From NCBI GenBank assembly GCA_002425685.1, contig DIMS01000115.1, forward strand, positions 76,567 through 123,325: DNA of 46,759 nt. Direction: 5' to 3'. Below, one piece after another: positions 32,478 to 40,914 of this stretch. The position numbers and the translations under genes are program-made. The notes under the pieces were generated by a model. It saw only the letters and a program-made list of their open reading frames with translations, did not search any database and had not been told where the DNA came from. The first letter of the stretch is position 1. Each line of letters starts with the position of its first letter. This stretch comes from Synergistaceae bacterium UBA5560 (GTDB lineage: Bacteria; Synergistota; Synergistia; Synergistales; Aminiphilaceae).

Positions 32478-33811
32478 AGAGCGACGAAGCGATGCTGCGG
32501 GAAAAAGTGCTGCATGCCGTCCGGGAATACCACGATGCGGTCCATGCAGTGGCGAAGGAAGATCCTGAAGGTCGCATTCCTTATGCCGGAAGAGTGTACG
32601 ACGCGGAGGAGATGGTACAACTTGTCGATGCGGCCCTCGATTTCTGGTTGACCGCCGGTCGTTACGCCGCATCCTTCGAGGAGTGCCTCGCCGCGTTTCT
32701 CGGAGTGAAGGCGAGTCTGCTCGTGAACTCCGGCTCCTCTGCAAACCTTCTCGCCTTCATGTGCCTCACGTCTCCTTTGCTCGGAGAACGACGGATTTGC
32801 CCCGGGGATGAAGTCATCACGGTCGCAGCGGCGTTTCCCACAACCGTGGCACCCATCGTCCAGCACGGAGCGGTTCCCGTTTTCGTGGATGTCTCTCTTC
32901 CCACCTACAATCTGGATTGTTCCCGGCTGGAGCAGGCCTTGTCCTCCCGAACGAAGGCGGTCATGGTCGCGCATACGCTGGGGAATCCCTTCGATGTGGC
33001 TCAGGTCGTCGCGTTCTGTAGAAAACACGAGCTCTGGCTCATCGAGGACAACTGCGACGCCCTCGGATCCCGCTACGTTGCGGACGGTGCTTCCCGGCTG
33101 ACGGGATCGTTCGGGCATGTGGCGACCTGCAGTTTCTATCCGCCTCACCATATCACGATGGGGGAGGGGGGGGCAGTCTGCACGGATGACCCGCTGTTGC
33201 GGAAAATTCTTGCTTCCCTGCGGGATTGGGGCAGGGATTGTACTTGTAGTCCCGGAGAGGACGGACGTTGTGGACGGCGCTTTTCTGAGAAATGGGGCGA
33301 TCTTCCCCTTGGCTACGATCATAAATACGTTTACTCCCACTTCGGTTACAACATGAAGGTGACGGATCTCCAGGCCGCCGTGGGCTGTGCCCAACTGGAC
33401 AAACTTCCCCGTTTCGTCGCGGCCCGAAAGGCGAATTTCGCGGCGCTTCGGGATGCCCTTGCGGATCTGGAGGATGTTTTCATTCTCCCCGAGGCGACTT
33501 CGGGGGCCGATCCGAGCTGGTTCGGCTTCTTGCTCACGGTGCGTCCCGAATCGGGGGTTTCCAGGGAACACCTCGTCACGTTCCTGGAACAGAAAGGCAT
33601 CCAGACGCGGATGCTCTTTGCGGGGAACCTGCTTCGCCATCCCTGTTTCGACGAAATGCGGCGGAAAGATGAAGGATTCCGTGTCGCCGGTTCCCTCGAG
33701 AACACCGATCTGATTGCGGAAAACACCTTTTGGGTCGGCGTCTATCCTGGAATGAGCGATGTCATGCTGCGCCGGATGGTTCGGGAAATACGGCGCGCTC
33801 TTCGGCCATGA
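32474..33811 (+). CDS. rfbH: CDP-4-keto-6-deoxyglucose 3-dehydrase RfbH (DdhC, E1)
   Basis: RfbH removes the C3 hydroxyl of CDP-4-keto-6-deoxyglucose using pyridoxamine phosphate and an iron-sulfur cluster. The 445-residue product has FYPPHHITMGEGG, in which His225 replaces the PLP lysine of ordinary aminotransferases. This is the hallmark of E1. The cluster ligands are visible as Cys194, Cys256, Cys258 and Cys266. The spacing C-X61-C-X-C-X7-C matches the known C-X57-C-X-C-X7-C except for a 4-residue insertion after YVADG. E1 needs an electron-transfer partner (E3, DdhD), and no such gene is in the window. It overlaps both neighbours by 4 nt. Confidence 0.95.
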   Translation: MKSDEAMLREKVLHAVREYHDAVHAVAKEDPEGRIPYAGRVYDAEEMVQLVDAALDFWLTAGRYAASFEECLAAFLGVKASLLVNSGSSANLLAFMCLTSPLLGERRICPGDEVITVAAAFPTTVAPIVQHGAVPVFVDVSLPTYNLDCSRLEQALSSRTKAVMVAHTLGNPFDVAQVVAFCRKHELWLIEDNCDALGSRYVADGASRLTGSFGHVATCSFYPPHHITMGEGGAVCTDDPLLRKILASLRDWGRDCTCSPGEDGRCGRRFSEKWGDLPLGYDHKYVYSHFGYNMKVTDLQAAVGCAQLDKLPRFVAARKANFAALRDALADLEDVFILPEATSGADPSWFGFLLTVRPESGVSREHLVTFLEQKGIQTRMLFAGNLLRHPCFDEMRRKDEGFRVAGSLENTDLIAENTFWVGVYPGMSDVMLRRMVREIRRALRP

Positions 33812-34788
33812 GAATTCTCGTCACGGGGGTCTCCGGTTTCGTGGGAAGCGCTCTCGTCCGGAGGTTCCTCTCTCGGGGACACGAGGTTCACGTTGTTCTG
33901 CGTCAGAACTCCTCGCGGCTTCGCCTCGCAGAGTGTCTGCCCCGGCTTGGTGTTCACGAAGCCGATCTGACGGACGAAACGGCGGTGACCCGTGTGGTGT
34001 GCGCCGTGCGCCCCGAGGCGGTCTTTCATCTTGCCACCTACGGAGGAAGGCGAAGTGAGAGCGATGTCACCCGCATCCTCGTCTCGAACGTGCTCGGATG
34101 TGCCACGCTGCTTACAGCCTGTCTCCGCCTGGGTGTGGCGTTGTTCGTCAATACGGGCAGTTCGTCGGAGTATGGGCGAATGAGCCGTGCCGCCCGTGAG
34201 GAGGACCCGCTCCGGCCTTTGAGCGAATACGGTGTGGCCAAGGCTTCCGCAACGCTTTTGTGCCGGGCGGCGGCGTTCCGGGAGGATGCGCCCGTGGTGA
34301 CGGCGAGGCTTTTTTCTCCCTATGGGCCGTGGGATGATCCTTCCCGGTTCGTTCCCTACGTGATCGGTGCGTACCTTCAAGGCAGGAGACCTCTTCTGGG
34401 GGATCCGATCTGTGTTCGGGACTACGTGTTCATCGAAGATGTCCTCGACTGTTACGAACTCATCCTGGAAAAGGGAGAATCGCTGGGAGGGGAGATCGTC
34501 AACGTTGGCAGCGGCAGAGAGGTTTCTCTCGGGGAGGTGGCGGCCTGTATCGCCGCGGAAATAGGAAGCGACCTCAAGCCGCAGTGGGGTGTGCACATCC
34601 CGTCATCTCTGGAGTCCCCTTGCTGGCAGGCGGATCTTTCCAACGTGCGGAAGGTGTTGGGATGGGCGCCGAAACACGCTCTTTCCGAGGGTATTGCGAA
34701 GACAGTCGCCTGGATGCGACAGCATTCCGCAGGTGAAGAGATTTCCGTTGTGGACTTGTCGCAGAAAAAAAGGAGGCTCCCGGAATGA
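33808..34788 (+). CDS. NAD-dependent epimerase/dehydratase (SDR) of the CDP-deoxysugar module
   Basis: The 326-residue extended SDR has the N-terminal TGVSGFVGSALVRRFL nucleotide site, a TGSSSEYG segment, the YGVAKASAT motif (YXXXK) and RLFSPYGPWDDPSRF. Its place between rfbH and the TPP enzyme points to a reductase of the CDP-3,6-dideoxyhexose route. In yersiniose synthesis that job is done by YerF, which reduces the two-carbon branch. In abequose or paratose synthesis the C4 ketone would be reduced by RfbJ or RfbS, and similarity alone does not let me separate these. ATG at 33808 overlaps rfbH by 4 nt, and the next gene overlaps this stop, so five genes form one coupled unit. Confidence 0.75.
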   Translation: MRILVTGVSGFVGSALVRRFLSRGHEVHVVLRQNSSRLRLAECLPRLGVHEADLTDETAVTRVVCAVRPEAVFHLATYGGRRSESDVTRILVSNVLGCATLLTACLRLGVALFVNTGSSSEYGRMSRAAREEDPLRPLSEYGVAKASATLLCRAAAFREDAPVVTARLFSPYGPWDDPSRFVPYVIGAYLQGRRPLLGDPICVRDYVFIEDVLDCYELILEKGESLGGEIVNVGSGREVSLGEVAACIAAEIGSDLKPQWGVHIPSSLESPCWQADLSNVRKVLGWAPKHALSEGIAKTVAWMRQHSAGEEISVVDLSQKKRRLPE

Positions 34789-36665
34789 AGGTTTCGGAAT
34801 ACATTGCGGATTTTCTCGTCGCCCAGGGAGTCGGCCATGTCTTCGAGTTCGTAGGGGGTGCCATTACACATCTCCTCGACGCACTGTACGGTCGGGAGGA
34901 TGTCCGTTGCATTTCCGTCCACCACGAGCAGGCCGGGGGCTTTGCCGCCGAGGCGTACGCCAGGATGAACGGTCACCTGGGCGTCGCCATGGCGACGAGC
35001 GGTCCCGGAGCACTGAATCTGCTCACGCCTATAGGGAGCTGTTTCTTCGATTCCGTTCCCTGCCTTTTTCTCACCGGGCAGGTGAATACCTACGAATACA
35101 AGTTCGACAGTCCCGTGCGTCAAATCGGTTTTCAGGAGACGGACATCGTCTCCGTCGCCAGGCCGCTCACGAAATATGCGAAACTCGTCACCGATCCCGA
35201 GACCATTCGGTACGAGCTGGAAAAAGCGGTGGCCATCGCACGGTCGGGGCGTCCCGGCCCTGTGCTTCTCGACCTCCCGATGAACGTCCAGCGGAGCCTC
35301 GTGAATCCCCAGGATCTTCCAGGGTATACGGATGATGGAGCGTGTTCCGGGGAGGGGTCGGCGATTCCTCGGTGTCGTGCCGAGGAGGCGGAGAAAGCGT
35401 TTGCTTTTTTCGCCGCGGCACGGCGCCCCCTGTTTCTTGTGGGAGGCGGTGTTCGTTCCGGGGGGGGCTGTGAAGAACTCGAAGCGTTGGTGCATCACAC
35501 GGGTGTTCCCGTGGTGACGAGTCTTCTCGGAAGAGACGCCTTCCCCTCGAACCACGAGGCGTTCTTCGGCATGATCGGTGTCTACGGCAACCGCTACGCC
35601 AATCTCGCCGCGGCGAACTGTGACACGCTTTTTGTCCTCGGATCCCGTCTGGACACCAGGCAGACGGGGACACGCCCCGAGACATTCGCCCGTGGTGCGC
35701 GCATCGTTCACGTGGACATTGATCCGGCTGAACTGGCGCACGCGAGAGAAAGAGTTTTTCGGGGAAGGGAGAACAAGACTCTTTCCCTTCACTGCCATGT
35801 TCGCGACTTCTTACGGCTTTTTCTCGAACACCTCCGGAATTCGGAGGCGGGGAGCACTCTGAAAGACGTTGCTTCCGAACGGACCGATTGGCTGAAGACG
35901 TTGCAAGGGTACAGAACGCTGTTCCCCTCCGGCCATATGCCGGAGACATTTGCCGGGGGGGAACAGTGTCGCCGTGGCGACGAGAGAGAGGGGGAGACCC
36001 TTTTTCCTCTTCCGTTCGCGGATTTCTTCGTGGGGCGCCTTTCCGAGTACTGCCCGGATGATGCCGTCGTCTGCGTGGATGTGGGGCAACATCAGATGTG
36101 GGCAGGACAGTCCTTTGCCATCCGCAGGGGGCAGCGCCTGCTTTTTTCCGGAGGCATGGGGGCAATGGGATTCGCTCTTCCCGCCGGAATCGGAGCCGCA
36201 TTTGCCGCGAAGACATCCAGGATTGTCGTTCTTGTCGGGGACGGAGGACTCCAGGTAAACATCCAGGAGCTGGATATTCTGGCATATCATCGTTTGCCCG
36301 TAACCGTGGTGGTGCTGGACAACGGATGTCTCGGAATGGTACGCCAGTTCCAGGATCTCTACTTCGGAGGGCGAAGACAATCCACCGTGATCGGCTACAG
36401 TCGGCCCGATTTTGTGCGGATCGCCGAGGCCTATGGAATACCGGCCTGGCGTGTGCGAGCGAGAGAAGAAACGGAGGAAGGTCTTCTCCGGGCCATGTCC
36501 GTCCGTGGGCCGTCGCTGCTGCATGTGGAACTTCCTCTGGAGACGGTGGTGCAGCCAAAGCTTGTGGTGAACCGCCCGGTAGAGGACATGTCGCCTTCGC
36601 TGGATTCCGCCTTTCTCCGGTCCCTGTTGTTGGTGGATCCCCTGGAGGATGGCGAGAAGTTCTGA
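34785..36665 (+). CDS. Thiamine-diphosphate enzyme, candidate branched-sugar synthase (YerE-like)
   Basis: The 626-residue product has the three-domain plan of acetolactate synthase-type enzymes. An N-terminal PYR domain carries SVHHEQAGGFAAEAYAR, with Glu48 as the thiamine-activating residue. A central domain (about 200-345) and a C-terminal PP domain follow, the latter with GDGGLQVNIQELDIL (GDG at 485-487) and LDNGCLGMVRQFQDLYFGG. In Yersinia pseudotuberculosis, YerE is a TPP- and FAD-dependent enzyme of this family. It adds a two-carbon unit from pyruvate to CDP-3,6-dideoxy-4-ketoglucose. Coupling here to rfbF, rfbG, rfbH and an SDR gene makes the same role likely. A biosynthetic acetolactate synthase is less likely because no small subunit or ilv gene is nearby. 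Confidence 0.75.
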   Translation: MKVSEYIADFLVAQGVGHVFEFVGGAITHLLDALYGREDVRCISVHHEQAGGFAAEAYARMNGHLGVAMATSGPGALNLLTPIGSCFFDSVPCLFLTGQVNTYEYKFDSPVRQIGFQETDIVSVARPLTKYAKLVTDPETIRYELEKAVAIARSGRPGPVLLDLPMNVQRSLVNPQDLPGYTDDGACSGEGSAIPRCRAEEAEKAFAFFAAARRPLFLVGGGVRSGGGCEELEALVHHTGVPVVTSLLGRDAFPSNHEAFFGMIGVYGNRYANLAAANCDTLFVLGSRLDTRQTGTRPETFARGARIVHVDIDPAELAHARERVFRGRENKTLSLHCHVRDFLRLFLEHLRNSEAGSTLKDVASERTDWLKTLQGYRTLFPSGHMPETFAGGEQCRRGDEREGETLFPLPFADFFVGRLSEYCPDDAVVCVDVGQHQMWAGQSFAIRRGQRLLFSGGMGAMGFALPAGIGAAFAAKTSRIVVLVGDGGLQVNIQELDILAYHRLPVTVVVLDNGCLGMVRQFQDLYFGGRRQSTVIGYSRPDFVRIAEAYGIPAWRVRAREETEEGLLRAMSVRGPSLLHVELPLETVVQPKLVVNRPVEDMSPSLDSAFLRSLLLVDPLEDGEKF

Positions 36666-36875
36666 GTTCTTCCCGAAGCGTCGCTTGTCCGCCGGCACGG
36701 GGGAAAAGCGTTTCGGGAGCGTGAAGAAGGTTTTTGCGCTTGAACCACGGCATTTCAGAGGTGTCTTTTCCCTTCCGGAAGGTTCTCTTTGTTCGGGGTG
36801 CCCTCCCGGAGAGCTCATGCGAAAATCTCTTTATTCATTCGGGAATAGTCCATCGAAGGAAGGAGGTCGAACGCG

Positions 36876-37928
36876 GTGTCGCGAGCGTTGATCACGGGCA
36901 TTACCGGCCAGGACGGATCCTATCTGGCCGAACTCCTTTTGCACCGGGGATACGAAGTGCACGGTCTGGTTCGGCGGGCCAGCACGTTCAACACCCAGCG
37001 ATTGGAGCACATCTACCAGGATCCCCACGTGGAGGGGGCCAGGCTCTTTCTGCACTACGGTGACCTTGCCGACGCAGGGCGGCTCACGAATCTCGTCTAT
37101 GAGATCCGACCGGACGAGATCTACAATCTTGGCGCCCAGAGTCACGTGCGGGTCAGCTTCGACATGCCCGAATACACCGGGGACGTGACCGGCCTCGGTG
37201 TTACCCGCCTTTTGGAGGCGGTGCGGCGCAGCGGAATCAAGACCCGGTACTATCAGGCGTCGAGCTCCGAGCTTTTTGGCGCGGCTCCGCCTCCCCAGAG
37301 CGAGTCCACCCCGTTCATGCCCCAAAGCCCCTATGCTGCGGCCAAGCTCTATGCCTACTGGATGACCACCAATTACAGAAACGCCTATAACCTCTTCACC
37401 GTGAACGGAATTCTCTTCAACCACGAATCGCCCCGGCGGGGAGAGACCTTTGTGACCCGCAAGATCACCCGTGCTGTGGCGCACATCCGGAAAGGACTCC
37501 AGAAAAAACTTTATCTTGGCAATCTCGAGGCTCGCCGCGACTGGGGCTTCGCCCCGGAATACGTGGAGTGCATGACCCTTCTGTTGCAGCACGACACTCC
37601 CGAGGACGTGGTCATCGGGACCGGGGAGAGCCGTTCCGTGCGGGAATTCGTGGAGGAGGCCTTCAGTTACGCCGGGCTCGACTGGCGGGAGCACGTGGAA
37701 ATAGACCCCCGTTACTTCCGTCCCACCGAAGTGGATCATCTCCTTGCCGACGCCTCGAAGGCACGGAGGCTTCTCGGCTGGGAGCCCCGGGTGACGTTTC
37801 GGGAACTGGTGCGAATCATGGTGGATTGCGATCTGGCCACCCTGGGAGAGACTCCTCCGGGAGCGGGAGTGCACGCGCTTCGAGAGAAAGGATTCGGCTG
37901 GACGGCGAACCGGGTCACGCCGGGCTAG
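36876..37928 (+). CDS. gmd: GDP-mannose 4,6-dehydratase
   Basis: GMD converts GDP-mannose to GDP-4-keto-6-deoxymannose, the precursor of GDP-L-fucose, GDP-rhamnose and others. The 350-residue SDR enzyme has the ALITGITGQDGSYLAELLL Rossmann motif, RRASTFNTQRLEHIY, YYQASSSELFG, and SPYAAAKLYAYWMTTNYR with the catalytic Tyr-XXX-Lys. FNHESPRRGETFVTRKI follows; all are diagnostic of GMD. The GTG start at 36876 has AAGGAGGTC 8 nt upstream. The 210-nt gap before it is the longest within the sugar cluster and could hold a promoter, though no clear one is seen. Confidence 0.95.
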   Translation: MSRALITGITGQDGSYLAELLLHRGYEVHGLVRRASTFNTQRLEHIYQDPHVEGARLFLHYGDLADAGRLTNLVYEIRPDEIYNLGAQSHVRVSFDMPEYTGDVTGLGVTRLLEAVRRSGIKTRYYQASSSELFGAAPPPQSESTPFMPQSPYAAAKLYAYWMTTNYRNAYNLFTVNGILFNHESPRRGETFVTRKITRAVAHIRKGLQKKLYLGNLEARRDWGFAPEYVECMTLLLQHDTPEDVVIGTGESRSVREFVEEAFSYAGLDWREHVEIDPRYFRPTEVDHLLADASKARRLLGWEPRVTFRELVRIMVDCDLATLGETPPGAGVHALREKGFGWTANRVTPG

Positions 37929-38011
37929 GGCGCCGCGGTGTTCGGCACGGCGCAGCGCGAAAAGGCGCGGCACGAAACGGACATGGTGGCGACATGAAGG
38001 AGAGGACCGAA

Positions 38012-38980
38012 ATGTCTTACCCACGGAGCGGACGACTCGAGGGAAAGATCTATGTCGCGGGGCATCGCGGTCTTGTGGGAAGCGCCCTGATGCGGTGTCT
38101 TGCCGGAAAGGGCTACGGGGACCTCCTCACGCGTTCGAGCCGGGAGCTTGATTTGCGCTGCGAGGAGGCGACATACCGTTTTTTCCGCCGGGAACGGCCG
38201 GACTACGTTTTCCTCGCCGCCGCCAAGGTGGGAGGAATCGGCGCGAACAGCGCCTTTCCCGCGGATTTTCTCGCGGACAATCTTCGCATTCAGACCAACG
38301 TGCTCCTCGCTGCCCGCGAGACGGGGTGCCGCAAGCTGCTCTTTCTGGGAAGCTCCTGCATCTATCCCCGGATGGCCTCCCAGCCGATTCCGGAGGAAGC
38401 CCTCCTCACGGGTCCCCTGGAGGAGACGAACGAGCCCTACGCCATCGCCAAGATCGCCGGCATCGTCCTCGCCCGTTCCCTCCGAAGGCAGCACGGCATG
38501 AACTGCATCGCCGTCATGCCCACCAACCTGTACGGGCCGGAGGACAATTTCGATCTCGAGACCTCCCATGTTCTTCCGGCGCTGCTGCGACGGTTCGTCG
38601 AGGCGAAGGAGCGTGGCGTGCTCTCGGTGACGCTCTGGGGAACGGGGACGGCGCGGAGGGAGTTCCTGCACGTGGACGATCTCGCTGAAGCGTGCTGTTT
38701 CCTTATGGAAAGCTACGACGGGGAAGAGCTCGTGAACATCGGTACGGGGGAGGACCTCTCCATTCGGGAGCTTGCGGAGCTGATCCGACGCACCGTGGGG
38801 TACGAAGGCGAGATCCGGTGGGATGCCTTCCGCCCGGACGGAACGCCCCGAAAACTCCTCGACGTGTCCCGCATCCACGCCCTTGGGTGGCGCCATCGCA
38901 TTTCCCTCGGAGAGGGGCTTCGTTCCACATTGGCATGGTACCTCGCGTCCAGGGACTCCGTGCAGTCCGGTGAATGGTGA
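38012..38980 (+). CDS. fcl: GDP-L-fucose synthase
   Basis: Fcl (WcaG) epimerises and reduces GDP-4-keto-6-deoxymannose to GDP-L-fucose with NADPH. The 322-residue product has IYVAGHRGLVGSALMRCL, AAKVGGIGANSAFPADF, FLGSSCIYP and NEPYAIAKIAGI with the YXXXK site. PTNLYGPEDNFDLETSHVLP is the family hallmark. ATG at 38012 follows AAGGAGAGG at a 6-nt distance; ATG at 37994 is an alternative six codons earlier. It directly follows gmd after 83 nt, so GDP-mannose is committed to GDP-fucose here. A GT10 transferase upstream is a plausible user. Confidence 0.94.
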   Translation: MSYPRSGRLEGKIYVAGHRGLVGSALMRCLAGKGYGDLLTRSSRELDLRCEEATYRFFRRERPDYVFLAAAKVGGIGANSAFPADFLADNLRIQTNVLLAARETGCRKLLFLGSSCIYPRMASQPIPEEALLTGPLEETNEPYAIAKIAGIVLARSLRRQHGMNCIAVMPTNLYGPEDNFDLETSHVLPALLRRFVEAKERGVLSVTLWGTGTARREFLHVDDLAEACCFLMESYDGEELVNIGTGEDLSIRELAELIRRTVGYEGEIRWDAFRPDGTPRKLLDVSRIHALGWRHRISLGEGLRSTLAWYLASRDSVQSGEW

Positions 38981-39035
38981 TGCGGGAACCGAAGAGCCAA
39001 AACCTTCGGCGTGCCTTTGAGGCGGACGTACGGAA

Positions 39036-39794
39036 ATGAACGGAGGCGAAACGGTCCTTCTCACGGCGTGCATCGCTCCCGGATCGGGTGTCCCCTACCT
39101 CGCCCTCCGCGACACCGGGGAGCGCCTGGCGGACTATGTGGAATCTCTCGTGCGCTGGCTTCGAACGCCTGCTGTTTCAGCAGTGGTTTTCTGCGATAAC
39201 AGCGGCTATCCTTTCGAGAGCGCGTCCTTCTCAGCTCTCGCCCGAGCGCTGGGAAAAGAACTGGAGGTGTTGTGCTTTTCAGGAAACGATGGAGCGGAGC
39301 GCTACGGAAAAGGATACGGCGAGGGGCATCTCTGTGATTATGCTTTCTCGAAAAGCCGTTTATTGCGGCAGGCCACCTCGTTCTACAAGGCGACGGGGCG
39401 GCTCTACGTGACGAATTTCGACCGCATCGCCTCACGGCACTCCCGTGATGAGAGCGTCTTCGCGCTCACGAGTTCCCGCGTTTCCTACGCGGTGAAACGT
39501 TTTCAGGGGAAACCGGAGCCCCGAGGCGTTGACACGCGTCTGTTCAAGATCAGCGCAGATCTGTACCGGCGTCGTCTTTTCGGATGCTACGACGAGGTGG
39601 ACGATTGCGCCGGACGCGCTCTGGAGTATGTCGTTCACGATCGTCTCGTCACGGATCCGGTAGCCTCCTTTTTTGAATGTCCTCGTTATGCCGGACGCTC
39701 CGGTACGACGGGAAAACCCTTCTCCGAAAGATGGATCGATCATGTGTTGCGGGATCTCTGGTTTCGCCTGGGGCTCCATGCGGTGTCCCCATGA
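39036..39794 (+). CDS. Uncharacterised O-antigen-locus protein (possible glycosyltransferase)
   Basis: The 252-residue product has no signal peptide or TM segment. It begins with LLTACIAPGSGVPYLALRD and has VVFCDNSGYPFESASFSAL, GKGYGEGHLCDYAFSKSRLL and YKATGRLYVTNFDRI. These follow the pattern of a family I recall only as hypothetical proteins in polysaccharide gene clusters (CENSG-like, GRGYGE and KVTGR motifs). The early DNS and the GYGE motifs could form a nucleotide-sugar site of a GT-A-like enzyme, but no reaction is known to me. It sits between the fucose and rhamnose sugar genes. ATG at 39036 is the first plausible start, 55 nt after fcl. Confidence 0.6.
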   Translation: MNGGETVLLTACIAPGSGVPYLALRDTGERLADYVESLVRWLRTPAVSAVVFCDNSGYPFESASFSALARALGKELEVLCFSGNDGAERYGKGYGEGHLCDYAFSKSRLLRQATSFYKATGRLYVTNFDRIASRHSRDESVFALTSSRVSYAVKRFQGKPEPRGVDTRLFKISADLYRRRLFGCYDEVDDCAGRALEYVVHDRLVTDPVASFFECPRYAGRSGTTGKPFSERWIDHVLRDLWFRLGLHAVSP

Positions 39795-39813
39795 CACGGA
39801 AGGCAGGAGAAAA

Positions 39814-40875
39814 ATGAAAGGACTGGTACTCGCTGGAGGAAAGGGAACTCGCTTACGGCCGGTCACCTATTCTCTGGCCAAGCAACTTGTCCCTGTGGCA
39901 AATCGACCGATTCTCCACTACGTGGTGGAGAATCTCATCGCCGCCGGAATTGCTCAAATTGGTGTCGTCATCTCTCCCGAGACGGGAGAGATGATTCGTA
40001 AAAGCCTTCGGGAAGGTCACTTCGATGCGGAATTCTCCTTCATCCTTCAGGAAGAGCCCAAGGGGCTTGCCCACGCCGTGAGTACGGCGAGGGTATTTCT
40101 CGAGGACGAACCTTTCGTCATGTATCTGGGGGACAACCTCATCGGTTCAGGTATCAGAGATCTCGTGGAACGCTTTCGACAGGGAGGCGACGAAGCACTC
40201 ATCCTGCTGAAGGAGGTTGAGAACCCGCGCATGTTCGGGGTAGTCGTCACAGATCGGGAGGGAAATGCGCAGCGTCTCGTGGAAAAACCCTCCGTCCCTC
40301 CCTCGAATCTGGCGCTTGTCGGTGTGTACCTCTTCGGACGACGGATCTTCGATGCCATAGATTCCCTCGCTCCCTCCGCGCGGGGAGAGTACGAAATCAC
40401 CGACGCCATTCAAGTCCTCGTGGATCGGGGGTTTCCGGTGCGAACTGCCAGATTGGAGACATGGTGGCTCGATACGGGGAAAAAGGACGATCTCCTTGAG
40501 GCGAATCGAGTCGTGCTTGACGAATGGGCGAAACCGGACGTACGAGGTTCCGTTGTGGACAGTTCCATTGTGGGACGAGTACGGATCGGGGAAGGGGCGC
40601 TGGTGGAACGCAGTATCGTGCGCGGCCCCGTCGTGATCGGCGAAGGCGCCGTGGTGCGGGATGCGCGGATCGGTCCCTTCACGAGTATCGGCTGTGGGTG
40701 CTGCATTGAAGGTTCCACGGTGGACTATTCGGTGATTATGAAAGATGCAAGAATCTGTGGCGTGGAGCGCTTGGACGCGTCTCTCGTGGGATGTCGCGCT
40801 CGTATCGTGCGACGCATGCGGCGGGATATATCCATGAGTCTCTGTGTGGGAGACGACGCGGAAATAGAAGTGTAG
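39814..40875 (+). CDS. rmlA: Glucose-1-phosphate thymidylyltransferase (long form)
   Basis: This enzyme makes dTDP-glucose, the first step toward dTDP-rhamnose and related sugars. The 353-residue product has LAGGKGTRLRPVTYSLAKQL, then VPVANRPILHYV, YLGDNLI with the metal-binding Asp, and a WWLDTGKKDDLLEAN segment. Beyond about residue 245 it carries hexapeptide-type left-handed beta-helix repeats. This makes it the long StrD-like form (about 355 residues) and not the 290-residue RmlA of enteric bacteria. The long form is common in actinobacteria and archaea. ATG at 39814 follows a purine-rich AGGAGAAA site. The partner rmlB is not in the window. Confidence 0.9.
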   Translation: MKGLVLAGGKGTRLRPVTYSLAKQLVPVANRPILHYVVENLIAAGIAQIGVVISPETGEMIRKSLREGHFDAEFSFILQEEPKGLAHAVSTARVFLEDEPFVMYLGDNLIGSGIRDLVERFRQGGDEALILLKEVENPRMFGVVVTDREGNAQRLVEKPSVPPSNLALVGVYLFGRRIFDAIDSLAPSARGEYEITDAIQVLVDRGFPVRTARLETWWLDTGKKDDLLEANRVVLDEWAKPDVRGSVVDSSIVGRVRIGEGALVERSIVRGPVVIGEGAVVRDARIGPFTSIGCGCCIEGSTVDYSVIMKDARICGVERLDASLVGCRARIVRRMRRDISMSLCVGDDAEIEV

Positions 40876-40914
40876 ATGCGGCCGTCGTGATGGTTGTGAA
40901 GGAGGAATTGTGAC

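Noticed and set aside
33230..33275. Apparent loss of an iron-sulfur cysteine in RfbH (PGE instead of PGC)
   Set aside because: The established ligand pattern is C-X57-C-X-C-X7-C, which does not use that position. All four real ligands (194, 256, 258, 266) are present.
34785..36665. Biosynthetic acetolactate synthase (ilvB)
   Set aside because: No regulatory subunit or other ilv gene is nearby, and the gene overlaps an SDR gene of the CDP-deoxysugar unit. A YerE-like role explains the context better.
36771..36782. Palindrome CCTTCCGGAAGG before gmd
   Set aside because: With a usable loop only a 4-bp stem remains, so it is neither a credible terminator nor a distinctive operator.
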